A stretch of 64,000 nt of DNA from Pseudomonas sp. M30-35 (GTDB lineage Bacteria; Pseudomonadota; Gammaproteobacteria; Pseudomonadales; Pseudomonadaceae): assembly GCF_002163625.1 (NCBI RefSeq), contig NZ_CP020892.1:2170001-2234000 (forward strand), given 5' to 3'. The notes beneath the pieces are model-generated. The model saw nothing but the letters and a program-made list of their open reading frames with translations, did not search any database and was not told where the DNA came from. A program made the position numbers and the translations under genes. Positions 44,579 to 53,469 of the stretch are shown piece by piece. Each line of letters begins with the position of its first letter. Position 1 is the first letter of the stretch.

Positions 44579-45583
44579 ATGAGACCTGCATTCGCGGGAA
44601 CTGCATGTGCGCTATGCCTGTTTACGAGTTTTAGTGTGTGTGCAGATGACAAGTCTCTTGATAGCGCTAGAGATGCATTAAAGGCGCAAGAGGGGGACGC
44701 TGACAGTGAAAAAGCGTTGTCTGAAGTTTTTCAGGCTGCTGAAAAAAGCTATACATTACTTAAAAAAGGTGAGCGGACTCTTACTTATGGAGTCGACTAC
44801 AGCTTAGTCAGAGATACGGTTATTGAAACCGTTAGAACAGGTGATAATTCATTTAGTGTTATCGGGCAGTCTGAGGCTCAGCATACCTTTACGACTTCAT
44901 TTACATTTGATTATGGCGTATGGGACAACTTGACGTTCAGTATCCGCCTACCCTTCGTAGCCAAATATGATACTGAGCGAGACTTGAGCGCTTACAGCTT
45001 AGGCGATGTTTCTGCAAGCCTACGCTGGCAACCATGGAATGCGCAGCGTGGCGCTGCAGTCACAACCTTGTACGCATCAGTAGGGCTACCGACTGGTGAT
45101 AGCCCTTATGACGTAAAAGTGCAAGACGATCTATCAACAGGGAATGGTAACTACAGCATTAGCGCTGGAGCAAACTTATCCTATGTAATTGACCCCGTCG
45201 TACTGTTTGGCTCGCTTGGGTATACGTACAATTTCCCAATTAAAAATATTGACCAAGTACGCGGTGGACGACTACTGAAAAGAGTTAATACCGGGTCGTC
45301 CGTATCATTCAATATGGGGTTTGCTTACTCATTATCTTATGATGTTTCTTTAGCTGCTTCGTATCAGATGGCCTATAACCTTGCTCCTAAGTTTGAGTTT
45401 GAGGATGCAGCGTTAAAAGGGCGAGAGCAGACCAGCGCGGTAATGAATTTTTCACTGGGTCTAAGAACATCCCCTGAATACATAGTAAATGTTAATGCGG
45501 GTTTTGGTTTGACAGAAGACTCTCCTGATGTACTGCTGGGGCTTTCCATGCCTCTCGATATTTCGGGCCTTAAGCCGGAATAA
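44579..45583 (+). CDS. Outer-membrane beta-barrel with N-terminal helical segment (FilC/FapF-like)
   Basis: The 334-residue protein has a signal peptide (about 1-22, ending VCA), a charged helical stretch at about 23-65 (KSLDSARDALKAQEGDADSEKAL..., likely coiled) and then alternating beta strands to the end (TSFTFDYGVWDNLTFSIRLPF, SASLRWQPWN, NFSLGLRT). Helix plus barrel is the layout of FapF, the amyloid exporter whose helix gates the pore. Sequence identity to FapF is not claimed; it also resembles the MetA-pathway phenol degradation barrel family. A GGAG site precedes the ATG. Confidence 0.72.
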   Translation: MRPAFAGTACALCLFTSFSVCADDKSLDSARDALKAQEGDADSEKALSEVFQAAEKSYTLLKKGERTLTYGVDYSLVRDTVIETVRTGDNSFSVIGQSEAQHTFTTSFTFDYGVWDNLTFSIRLPFVAKYDTERDLSAYSLGDVSASLRWQPWNAQRGAAVTTLYASVGLPTGDSPYDVKVQDDLSTGNGNYSISAGANLSYVIDPVVLFGSLGYTYNFPIKNIDQVRGGRLLKRVNTGSSVSFNMGFAYSLSYDVSLAASYQMAYNLAPKFEFEDAALKGREQTSAVMNFSLGLRTSPEYIVNVNAGFGLTEDSPDVLLGLSMPLDISGLKPE

Positions 45584-45600
45584 AGGACGAGTTGCCTATC

Positions 45601-47193
45601 ATGAATCCTATTGTTTACCGTGTTTCTTATTTGCTATCTGTTGTTGTGGGTTTGTGGGTGGATATTGCAACGGCCCAACTTTCACAAAATCTAACCATTG
45701 GTAATCCTAAGGCAATGGCGTTAGGAAACGCGATTACTGCGGATTCGTCAGGTATTGATGCTGTGCACTACAATCCGGCAGCCTTAACCAAATTGAAAGG
45801 ACGCCAGATAGCGATAAAGTTGGTGACAGGTGTTTTGGATATTCGGTCGGAGTTTAAAGCACCAGAGAATTATGGTAATAGCTTTTTTGGTTTGTCTGAT
45901 GACCCTGTCGCTAATACCTCTAGTAGAACCACCACATCTACAATGTATTTTCCTGGGTTGGGTGGGGCTACGAATGTGCCTGTTCTTTTTGCGCCTCTTG
46001 CCGGTATTTCCATTACCCCGCCAGGTTCAAAGTTTACTTTTGCAAATAATATTTACGCCCCTCAGGCGCTTGGTTATTCCCGTGATGACAACGACTCTGC
46101 CCGCTATCAAGGGAAGCAAGTTGCTATTCAGCGAATTACCTATTTTTCACCTTCAGTTGCTTATCAAGTTAATGATGAACTCTCGGTTGGCCTTTCTGTG
46201 GGATTTTCACACCAAGCATTGTATTTAAATGAAGACTTCCGTGCTCCAGGTGTACTAACTGGATTTACCGGCGCAGCTCAGGATGCATTGTGCACCGTTG
46301 ATGGAAACCCATTTGAGGTGTTGTTAAATATCTGTGGTGGTGACTTAGGTCCGTTCACGGACATTGCAAATATCGATCTGGATTTGCAACAGTCACTTTC
46401 ACCGACGTGGAATGTTGGTTTTCTTTGGGAGCCTGTTGACTGGTTTGCTTGGGGTGCTGTCTATCAAAGCGAAGCCAAGATGAAGCTTAAAGGAAAATAC
46501 AATGTTTCATACAGTGATGACTGGCAAGGGTTCTGGCAGGGCCTGGACAGCTCACTGGTTGGTGCGGTTTTCAGTACCATCACTCCTGATGGTCTATTTG
46601 ACAATGAACGCGGTAACGTTTCCCTCGACTTAACTTACCCGGCACACTTCTCCACAGGCATTAAGGTAAATCCGATACCTAAATGGCAAGTAAACTTCGA
46701 TGTTAAGTGGACCGATTATGCCGCGTGGAATGAGTTTGAGATTAAGTTTGACCGCGAGCTGGATATCCTCACGATTGCCAGCTTGCTGTCACCCGATAAT
46801 GCGACACCTACCAGTCTGATTCTGGATCGTGGTTATAAGTCTGTGTGGAGTTGGGCGTTAGGTCTGCAGTACCAATACAATGACCGACTGACCCTGCGGA
46901 TGGGGTATGAGCCTAGGCCTTCAGCTATTCCAGGCAATAAGGCGGATGTTCTTGCGCCAATCGGTGATGCAACGCTATACGGCTTGGGTGCGGGATATCA
47001 ATGGGACAAAGATACGGTTATTGACGTCGGCTTTAATTACTTGGTCAGCAAGCAGAACATTCCAGCAGGATCAAGTTGCAGTATCAACTGCTCGAGCATC
47101 GATGGCCTTGTCTATAACCCCTATGCGGACCTTGATGTTGAGTCAACCGTAAAAGCTTATGTGTTTGCCTTAACCTATCGAACCACTTTTTGA
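45601..47193 (+). CDS. FadL/OmpP1-family outer membrane protein
   Basis: This 530-residue protein starts with a signal peptide (about 1-25, ending ATA) and then the FadL/OmpP1 N-terminal pattern (KAMALGNAITADSSGIDAVHYNPAALTKL), followed by barrel strands such as NVGFLWEPVDWFAWGAVYQSEAKMKLKG and DRLTLRMGYEPRPSAIPG. It ends in an aromatic residue (TYRTTF), as outer membrane barrels do. FadL proteins move hydrophobic molecules across the outer membrane. ATG 45601 was chosen; an in-frame TTG at 45592 has a closer AAGGA, so the start is uncertain by three codons. Confidence 0.85.
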   Translation: MNPIVYRVSYLLSVVVGLWVDIATAQLSQNLTIGNPKAMALGNAITADSSGIDAVHYNPAALTKLKGRQIAIKLVTGVLDIRSEFKAPENYGNSFFGLSDDPVANTSSRTTTSTMYFPGLGGATNVPVLFAPLAGISITPPGSKFTFANNIYAPQALGYSRDDNDSARYQGKQVAIQRITYFSPSVAYQVNDELSVGLSVGFSHQALYLNEDFRAPGVLTGFTGAAQDALCTVDGNPFEVLLNICGGDLGPFTDIANIDLDLQQSLSPTWNVGFLWEPVDWFAWGAVYQSEAKMKLKGKYNVSYSDDWQGFWQGLDSSLVGAVFSTITPDGLFDNERGNVSLDLTYPAHFSTGIKVNPIPKWQVNFDVKWTDYAAWNEFEIKFDRELDILTIASLLSPDNATPTSLILDRGYKSVWSWALGLQYQYNDRLTLRMGYEPRPSAIPGNKADVLAPIGDATLYGLGAGYQWDKDTVIDVGFNYLVSKQNIPAGSSCSINCSSIDGLVYNPYADLDVESTVKAYVFALTYRTTF

Positions 47194-47206
47194 GTGATGC
47201 TTTGCT

Positions 47207-48358
47207 ATGGATTTGCATAAACCGTTACTCCTATTTTGCACGCTATGCTGGGCGTCGGAGTCGCTTGCAGGCGCTCGCTACCTCACTTGGATTGATGATC
47301 AGGGTAGGGTGCACAATACGGTGACGAGCAAGGTATTCGTTCAGCAGCAAAGGCGTGCATCAAAACAGGTTCTGATAAGTGATCATGCGAGGTTTAACGA
47401 AGCAGGCAACTCATTAGCACGTCCGGTGCCGAACGAAAGTAAGCGGCGCTACTTCACATGGGTAGACGGAGACGGCACGCTACAAAACAGTTTCTACGCC
47501 GACCGTCCATTGCTGGCAGGCGGCTCGGAAGTCATTTTGTCGACAGGTGAACTGTCTTCAGAGTATATCGATGCTGATGTGCTTGAAGGCCGCGGTTATC
47601 AGCGTGATGGCGATGATGGGCAATATTACACGTGGGTCGACGAGCTGGGACGCATGCAAAACTCTCGGGTTGCTCCGCGTGTCAGTTCAGGTGCAGTCCC
47701 AAGTCTGGCGGCAATTGAATATACCGAAGGGCGTCAAATTGAGTTTTCCAAGAAGCCTATTTTGCTACCTAGCTTAAATGGACAGCGGACTGCAGCGATG
47801 ACAGAACTGTTAACAGGAAGCAGGCAGTCTCAGCAAGGGCTTTATCGTGAGTTGACGGATCGTTGTTGCACACAAATGACTGATGATGACTTCACTGAGT
47901 TATCCAGTGATGAGCCGCGTTTTGAGGAGCTCAATCGTTTTTCGCCCAGTTTTGACTTTCCAATGGGGCGTAGTTATTACGCGGCGATAAAGTTGCCCAC
48001 AGCTAAAACGAGTTATGGCTTGCGCGTGCGGAGCTTCGCCAATAAACAGGTGGTATATCCTTCGCTGCTGTTTCTTGATGCGCAGAAACGGCCCACTCGC
48101 TTGGTCAGTGACGCGGTGTACCAGTTGCATGCGGAGACATGGTCTCGCTTTGCTTTCATTGAGGGCGTCGTAAAAATTCAGGCGGTTACAAATGAACGCT
48201 ATGTTCTGCTGCTGACCACCGAGGAGGACAAGGCTTTAAAGACGCTTGATAACAAGCCTTTCAAGCGTCCATTTCAGGAGGTTGTGGTTGACGAAGCTGG
48301 ATTACAGGCCCGTGCCCATGCGGGTGTTGGCTCCTTTGAGATTGCGGTGATTCGTTAG
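47207..48358 (+). CDS. Periplasmic FilE-like protein with three Y-x-T-W-[IV]-D repeats
   Basis: The 383-residue exported protein has a signal peptide (about 1-22). Three repeats share the pattern [RQ]Y-x-T-W-[IV]-D-x-x-G-x-x-x-N, at about residues 24-38, 81-95 and 139-153, spaced 57-58 residues; single copies of this type occur in DUF4124 proteins. The C-terminal part (about 245-360) has an order of strands like the maltose-operon protein MalM. It is the last gene of the operon and precedes a terminator. Binding of a periplasmic ligand or of a wall component is possible; the function is unknown. Confidence 0.7.
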   Translation: MDLHKPLLLFCTLCWASESLAGARYLTWIDDQGRVHNTVTSKVFVQQQRRASKQVLISDHARFNEAGNSLARPVPNESKRRYFTWVDGDGTLQNSFYADRPLLAGGSEVILSTGELSSEYIDADVLEGRGYQRDGDDGQYYTWVDELGRMQNSRVAPRVSSGAVPSLAAIEYTEGRQIEFSKKPILLPSLNGQRTAAMTELLTGSRQSQQGLYRELTDRCCTQMTDDDFTELSSDEPRFEELNRFSPSFDFPMGRSYYAAIKLPTAKTSYGLRVRSFANKQVVYPSLLFLDAQKRPTRLVSDAVYQLHAETWSRFAFIEGVVKIQAVTNERYVLLLTTEEDKALKTLDNKPFKRPFQEVVVDEAGLQARAHAGVGSFEIAVIR

Positions 48359-48377
48359 CCGGAAATGCGGTATCAGA

Positions 48378-48403
48378 AAAAAGGCCGCTGTAAGCGGCCT
48401 TTT
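48378..48403. terminator. Bidirectional terminator between FilE-like gene and ligase gene
   Basis: AAAAAGGCCGCT, loop GTA, AGCGGCCTTTT between convergent genes, with T runs on both strands. Confidence 0.9.
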
Positions 48404-48419
48404 CTCGTTCTTGAGCTGC

Positions 48420-49406
48420 TTAGATTTCAGTGGAAAACTTATGGCCAAATAAGCTTTGGGCGAAACGCACACGCTCTAGTGGCGTTTCCTGAATATCATC
48501 TTTCGCAAGCTCCGCAATGCGCGCTTCAACTGCGTGGGCACGCAGTGTTAGTCCCGTGTCATTGGCGATTTGAATATTCAGGCCAGGGCGTGCATTCAGT
48601 TCTAGAATTAACGGGCCCTTTTCTTGGTCGAGTACCATGTCGACACCAATGTAGCCAAGCCCACATAACTCATAGCAGTTTGCTGCGAGGCCCATAAAGC
48701 CATCCCAGTCAGGCAGTTGAACACCATCTACCGCATTGGTCGTGTCAGGGTGCTTGGTGATTTTATTGTTGAGCCAGGTACCGTTCAAGGTCAGACCTGT
48801 CGCCAAGTCGACACCAACACCAATCGCGCCCTGGTGTAGGTTTGCCTTACCGCCAGACTGTCGCGTTGGCAGCCTGAGCATTGCCATTACCGGATAGCCC
48901 TTAAGCACAATAATGCGAATGTCCGGCACGCCTTCGTAGCTAATGCTTTTAAATATCTGATCCGGAATGACTCGATACTCAATTAGCGCACGATCGCGGT
49001 GGCCACCCAGTGAGTAGAGGCCCGTCAGAATGCTTGAGATCTGATGTTCAATATCTTCATGCGAAATGATCTTGCCTGAGACCGTGCGGTAACGATCTTC
49101 AAAACGATCGGCAACCACCAAAATACCGTCGCCGCCTGCGCCTTGCGCGGGCTTGACTACGAAGTCGGTACGATTGCCGATGATTTCACCGAGCTTATCA
49201 ATTTCCTTTTCCGTAGAGATTACGCCATACATCTCAGGCACATTGATGCCTGCGTCGATGGCGCGCTCTTTGGTCAGAATCTTATCGTCCACAAGCGGAT
49301 ACAGGTGCCGTTTGTTGTACTTCAGCACGTAGTCCGCGTTGCGGCGATTGATACCCATGATGCCTTTGGCTTCAAGGGCCTTCCAGGTTTTCCATAGACC
49401 TAGCAT
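48420..49406 (-). CDS. RimK-like ATP-grasp alpha-L-glutamate ligase homologue
   Basis: The 328-residue ATP-grasp protein belongs to the RimK-related family that joins amino acids by peptide bonds. Key segments are FVVKPAQGAGGDGILVV (ATP lysine and glycine loop), DIRIIVLKGYPVMAMLRLPT and ILELNARPGLNIQIAN (magnesium-binding). It is not the ribosomal RimK itself. It starts three bases after the membrane protein gene and is the last of a three-gene transcript with that gene and a retropepsin-like gene. Its substrate is unknown. Confidence 0.85.
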   Translation of the reverse strand: MLGLWKTWKALEAKGIMGINRRNADYVLKYNKRHLYPLVDDKILTKERAIDAGINVPEMYGVISTEKEIDKLGEIIGNRTDFVVKPAQGAGGDGILVVADRFEDRYRTVSGKIISHEDIEHQISSILTGLYSLGGHRDRALIEYRVIPDQIFKSISYEGVPDIRIIVLKGYPVMAMLRLPTRQSGGKANLHQGAIGVGVDLATGLTLNGTWLNNKITKHPDTTNAVDGVQLPDWDGFMGLAANCYELCGLGYIGVDMVLDQEKGPLILELNARPGLNIQIANDTGLTLRAHAVEARIAELAKDDIQETPLERVRFAQSLFGHKFSTEI

Positions 49407-49409
49407 GGC

Positions 49410-50942
49410 TCAATCCTTAAGGAAGGCTTTGAAGCGGAAAAGTTCAGTCAGGCGGTAGCCGCGATAACGACCCATAGCCAGCATGAAACCTACAAAAATA
49501 AGCAGTACGGCCGGGAAGGTAAACATGAAGTAAACCAACTCAGGGACGCTCATCAGCAGGTGCGCTAATGAGGCTGCAAAGAGGGTGCCGACGCCAACTT
49601 TAAAGGCATGCGATGCGCCACGTTCTTCCCATGTAATCGACAGGCGCTCAATGGTCATGGTCAAAATCACCATTGGGAACAGGGCAACCGACAAGCCGCG
49701 CTCAAGGCCAAGTTTATGGCTGAACAGGCTGATCACTGCAATCAAAACCACCACGAACGTCAACACCACCGAAAGTCTTGGCAGCATCTGTAATTTGAGG
49801 TGTTCTAGATACGAACGTAATGACAGACCCAGCGTGGTTATCACGGTAAATAGGACGATGCCGAAGCCAAGCTGGGTTTCACGGAAGGCTAACGCAATCA
49901 GTACCGGGGTGAAGGTGCCGAGGGTCTGCAGGCCGCCGAGGTTACGCAGGATCAGAATCAGCAATACGCCGATTGGGATCATGATCATGATCTGGAAGTT
50001 GTTTTGTGTCTGCAGCGGCAAGCCATACAGCGAGTAAGACAAGAAGTCGGCATCGGTGCTTTCATCTGTCAGCTTGGCCAGGCGAATCGCATTCATTTCA
50101 CTGTTGTTCAGGGCGAACGATACTTGAGCCTGTTTACCACCTTCAATCTTGATCAGGTCCTCATCGCCAGTCCACCAGACCAGTCGATCGGCAGGTAAGC
50201 CTTGCTCGCCCGTTTCAGGGTTGAAGTAAAGCCATTTATCACCATTGAAGCTGCGCAACCACAGTTCTGGTGATTGCTGGGATTCAGCCAGCAGGCGCAC
50301 GGTGTGGACGCGCTCCATGGGTACGTGAGCGATAGACAATAACAACTCAATGGCTTTCGCTTTGTTAGAAGTCGAAGCATCACCGCTGAGCAACAGCTTG
50401 GCATTGTCATCGTTAACGTTGTTAACACGCTTGATGGTTTCACTGATGAAGGTTTCAACATCAGCAGAGTGTTGGCGAATTGGTGCGAGAAGGGCGTCAG
50501 CAGCGATTTTTTCTGGGCCTTCGACTGGCAAGCTATCGCGGAAGATCGGGCCTTTGGCTTTGGCTTGCTCACCGCTATAGCGCTTGGTCAGAACCAGGCG
50601 GTAGTAAATGGTTTGTTTACCGCTGGCGCGACGGGCTGACCAAGTGACCTTACGGTTGCCGTCAACACGGTTAACACTTACCCCATAGTTATTTGAGATA
50701 AAGCTTTCATTGAGACTGACGTAGTCTTGGTTCAGTGGCGGGACAAACATTTGCAGTTTGACCGGTTCTTTTGAACTGGCTTGGAATTCGATCTTGGCAT
50801 CAATATTCCAAAGGTCATCAGTTTCATCTGATGTCAGTGGAATACCAAGGATAAAGATTTGGTATGCCGTTATCAGAATACCCAAGCTCACCAAGATAGT
50901 GATCAGGATTTTCAGATGCAGGGTAAGAGAGCGCATGGGCAT
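49410..50942 (-). CDS. Inactive transglutaminase fused to 7-TM domain
   Basis: The 510-residue membrane protein has an N-terminal helix (about 8-32), a periplasmic region of about 240 residues related to transglutaminases but without the catalytic cysteine motif, and a C-terminal block of about seven membrane helices (IMIMIPIGVLLILIL, then LTFVVVLIAVISLF, MFTFPAVLLIFVGF). Its ATG overlaps the stop of the retropepsin-like gene by one base (TAATG). The invariable neighbours suggest one envelope complex with an ATP-grasp ligase on the cytoplasmic side. Confidence 0.85.
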   Translation of the reverse strand: MPMRSLTLHLKILITILVSLGILITAYQIFILGIPLTSDETDDLWNIDAKIEFQASSKEPVKLQMFVPPLNQDYVSLNESFISNNYGVSVNRVDGNRKVTWSARRASGKQTIYYRLVLTKRYSGEQAKAKGPIFRDSLPVEGPEKIAADALLAPIRQHSADVETFISETIKRVNNVNDDNAKLLLSGDASTSNKAKAIELLLSIAHVPMERVHTVRLLAESQQSPELWLRSFNGDKWLYFNPETGEQGLPADRLVWWTGDEDLIKIEGGKQAQVSFALNNSEMNAIRLAKLTDESTDADFLSYSLYGLPLQTQNNFQIMIMIPIGVLLILILRNLGGLQTLGTFTPVLIALAFRETQLGFGIVLFTVITTLGLSLRSYLEHLKLQMLPRLSVVLTFVVVLIAVISLFSHKLGLERGLSVALFPMVILTMTIERLSITWEERGASHAFKVGVGTLFAASLAHLLMSVPELVYFMFTFPAVLLIFVGFMLAMGRYRGYRLTELFRFKAFLKD

Positions 50943-51478
50943 TACTCGCCAAGGGTTACGTCAGTGGTACATGCAGGTTTCCCTGATGCGTATTTAAGGC
51001 TGGGATCTATCAGTGCATTGAAGCGCTTTAGTGCTTCAGATCCAATTAGCAGCGGGTATTGGAATGCACTTCGGTCGGTCAAGTTCACTTCGATTGTGCG
51101 TTGTGCTTGTCCCATGCACACCTCAAGCTCGATTACAGGGCGCGCGGTGTAGGTTTTTTGCTCTTCAGGATCAAAGTCGCCCGAACGTCTTTTTATCTTA
51201 CTGATACGTGCCAGTGGACGTTCAATCGGGTTGTCATGGGCATCATCTATCGCTAGATAGAAACGCACCCATGCCTCACCATCACGCTTGAAACGCTTAA
51301 TGTCACGGGCGCTGAGTGATGCTGTTTTAGCGCCAGTATCCAGTTTAGCCGCTACTTCTGTATTGATCTCTGACAGTTTGACGTATTCATTCAGGCCGTA
51401 AACAGTTTTATCCGCAGCAATACTTACGCTGGGAGAGAGAAGCAGGCAAAAAATCAGTGCGAAGGGCTTCAGTCTCAT
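50942..51478 (-). CDS. Periplasmic retropepsin-like protein (annotated as ATP-dependent zinc protease)
   Basis: The 178-residue exported protein has a signal peptide (1-21, ending IAA). Residues 47-50 are DTGA within AAKLDTGAKTASLSA, the aspartic-protease motif of retropepsins, and PLLIGSEAL matches the hydrophobic-glycine element of that fold. No ATP site or zinc motif is visible, so the usual name is misleading. It is first in the transcript with the membrane protein and the ligase. Whether it cleaves peptides is unknown. Confidence 0.82.
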   Translation of the reverse strand: MRLKPFALIFCLLLSPSVSIAADKTVYGLNEYVKLSEINTEVAAKLDTGAKTASLSARDIKRFKRDGEAWVRFYLAIDDAHDNPIERPLARISKIKRRSGDFDPEEQKTYTARPVIELEVCMGQAQRTIEVNLTDRSAFQYPLLIGSEALKRFNALIDPSLKYASGKPACTTDVTLGE

Positions 51479-51682
51479 AAGTCCTATTCGATGGCTCGGG
51501 CATATGGGTCACAAGGGCGACTAGGCTTTGCTGTCCATGCGCCTACGATTGAGAGTAGCAGGTAGCTCATCTTAGCTTCTGCGTGCAGGGCATTCTAACA
51601 TGGCCATTTTGTGCAGTAACAGGCTCTTACAGCGCTTTCTTATACTGTAACTCATTCGTTGGCATAGATATTATGGTTGTAA

Positions 51683-51694
51683 ATTGTCGACAAT
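51683..51694 (+). promoter_or_regulatory. Palindromic operator candidate upstream of the prp cluster
   Basis: ATTGTCGACAAT is a perfect 12-base palindrome about 75 bases before the GntR gene. GntR/FadR-type repressors typically bind short palindromes with this centre. Autoregulation and control of prpBC-acnD-prpF by the adjacent GntR protein is the natural reading. Confidence 0.6.
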
Positions 51695-51767
51695 GTGATT
51701 GAGCTTCATTGACGCTATAGTGCTTTAGGGGTATTTTTCAACGAATAGCCATCTTGGTGTCAACAAT

Positions 51768-52505
51768 GTGCTCAATGTGACAGAGGTTCCTATCGCCGCT
51801 GAAGATGAAAATGAAACGCGCTCTGAGCATGTGTTTCGGCGAATTCAAGCGGCAATCGTTAAAGGTGAAATTGCGCCTGGCAGCAAGATATCCGAGCCCG
51901 AACTTGCCCGTACCTATGGCATCAGTCGTGGGCCATTACGCGAAGCTATTCATCGGTTGGAGGGCCAGCGTCTATTGGTGCGCATACCTCATGTCGGTGC
52001 GCGTGTGGTGTCGCTAAATCACGAGGAACTGATCGAGCTTTACGAGATTCGTGAGTCACTCGAAGGCATGGCCTGCAAGTTGGCCGCGCAGCGAATGACA
52101 CAGCTGGAAATCGATGAGTTGCGTCAGGTGCTCGAAACCCATGAGCGCGACGAAGCGTTCCAAGCGGGCCGCGGTTACTACCAGCAAGAAGGTGATTTTG
52201 ATTTTCACTATCGAATTATTCAGGGCAGTGGCAATCGCACCCTGAGTCAGTTGCTTTGCGGTGAGTTATATCAACTGGTGCGAATGTACCGGATTCAGTT
52301 TTCCTCAACGCCAAACCGGCCGCACCAAGCCTTTGCCGAGCATCATCGGATCCTTGACGCAATCTCAGACCGCGATGGTGAGCTCGCAGAGCTACTGATG
52401 CGTCGGCACATCGCCGCTTCGAAACGCAATATTGAGCGCCATTATCTGGGCGAACAAGCAACGCCTAATCAATCACCATCATCTACTTCCCGAGGTGAGT
52501 CATGA
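51768..52505 (+). CDS. GntR (FadR/FCD)-family regulator of the methylcitrate cluster
   Basis: The 245-residue regulator has an N-terminal winged helix ([24 protein letters not shown], about 43-66) and a C-terminal FCD ligand domain with candidate metal ligands in DFDFHYRII and [10 protein letters not shown]. The start used is GTG 51768; the ribosome site is weak, so it may begin slightly later. Its stop overlaps the prpB start (ATGA). In Pseudomonas a GntR protein, not the sigma-54 activator PrpR of enterobacteria, precedes prpB. Confidence 0.88.
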   Translation: MLNVTEVPIAAEDENETRSEHVFRRIQAAIVKGEIAPGSKISEPELARTYGISRGPLREAIHRLEGQRLLVRIPHVGARVVSLNHEELIELYEIRESLEGMACKLAAQRMTQLEIDELRQVLETHERDEAFQAGRGYYQQEGDFDFHYRIIQGSGNRTLSQLLCGELYQLVRMYRIQFSSTPNRPHQAFAEHHRILDAISDRDGELAELLMRRHIAASKRNIERHYLGEQATPNQSPSSTSRGES

Positions 52506-53389
52506 GTTCGAAAACGCCAGGTCAGCGGTTCCGCGACGCAGTTGCTGAAGAGCATCCGTTGCAGGTTATTGGTGCGATCAATGCCAATCACGCATTACTC
52601 GCCAAGCGCGCAGGCTTCAAAGCCATCTATCTTTCCGGTGGCGGTGTTGCTGCAGGTTCGCTGGGGTTGCCTGACTTGGGCATAACAGGGCTGGATGATG
52701 TATTGACCGATGTTCGGCGCATTACCGATGTCTGCGATTTACCGCTATTGGTCGATGTGGATACCGGCTTTGGCGCCTCAGCGTTCAATGTCGCGCGTAC
52801 GGTCAAGTCGATGATCAAATTTGGCGCGGCGGCGATTCATATTGAAGATCAAGTCGGTGCCAAGCGTTGCGGCCATCGTCCGAATAAAGAAATTGTTTCG
52901 CAGCAAGAAATGGTTGACCGCATCAAAGCTGCAGTTGATGCGCGTACTGACGATAGTTTTGTAATCATGGCACGTACAGATGCACTGGCGGTTGAGGGGC
53001 TTGAGTCTGCACTTGATCGCGCCGCTGCTTGTGTAGAGGCGGGTGCCGACATGGTATTCCCTGAGGCCATTACTGAGCTTGAGATGTACAAGCTGTTCGC
53101 CGATAAGGTTAAGGCACCGATTCTGGCCAATATCACCGAGTTTGGTTCGACGCCTTTGTTTACCACCGACGAATTGAAATCTGCGGATGTTTCTCTGGTT
53201 TTGTACCCGCTCTCAGCATTCCGAGCGATGAACAAGGCTGCAGAAAATGTTTACAACGCGGTGCGGCGTGACGGTACGCAGAAGAATGTGATCGACACGA
53301 TGCAGACCCGTATGGAGCTTTACGACCGTATTAATTATCACGCATTTGAGCAGAGTCTCGATGCATTGTTTGCTGGCAAAAAAGCCTGA
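52502..53389 (+). CDS. prpB: 2-methylisocitrate lyase
   Basis: PrpB (295 aa) splits 2-methylisocitrate into pyruvate and succinate, the last step of the cycle. Family segments are [33 protein letters not shown] (metal site), [18 protein letters not shown] with the catalytic cysteine in KRCGH, and DMVFPEAI. It is translationally coupled to the GntR gene and followed by prpC. Confidence 0.96.
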   Translation: MSSKTPGQRFRDAVAEEHPLQVIGAINANHALLAKRAGFKAIYLSGGGVAAGSLGLPDLGITGLDDVLTDVRRITDVCDLPLLVDVDTGFGASAFNVARTVKSMIKFGAAAIHIEDQVGAKRCGHRPNKEIVSQQEMVDRIKAAVDARTDDSFVIMARTDALAVEGLESALDRAAACVEAGADMVFPEAITELEMYKLFADKVKAPILANITEFGSTPLFTTDELKSADVSLVLYPLSAFRAMNKAAENVYNAVRRDGTQKNVIDTMQTRMELYDRINYHAFEQSLDALFAGKKA

Positions 53390-53469
53390 GATTAAGCGGT
53401 TCGCAGGTGGCTAAACAGCTACCGCGAACGAAGTTGCAGTATCCAAAACAAATTCAAGAGGAGAGAGCA

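Noticed and set aside
45830..46228. Overlapping 132-codon frame inside the FadL-like gene
   Set aside because: Alternative frame within a clear coding gene; no ribosome site or homology.
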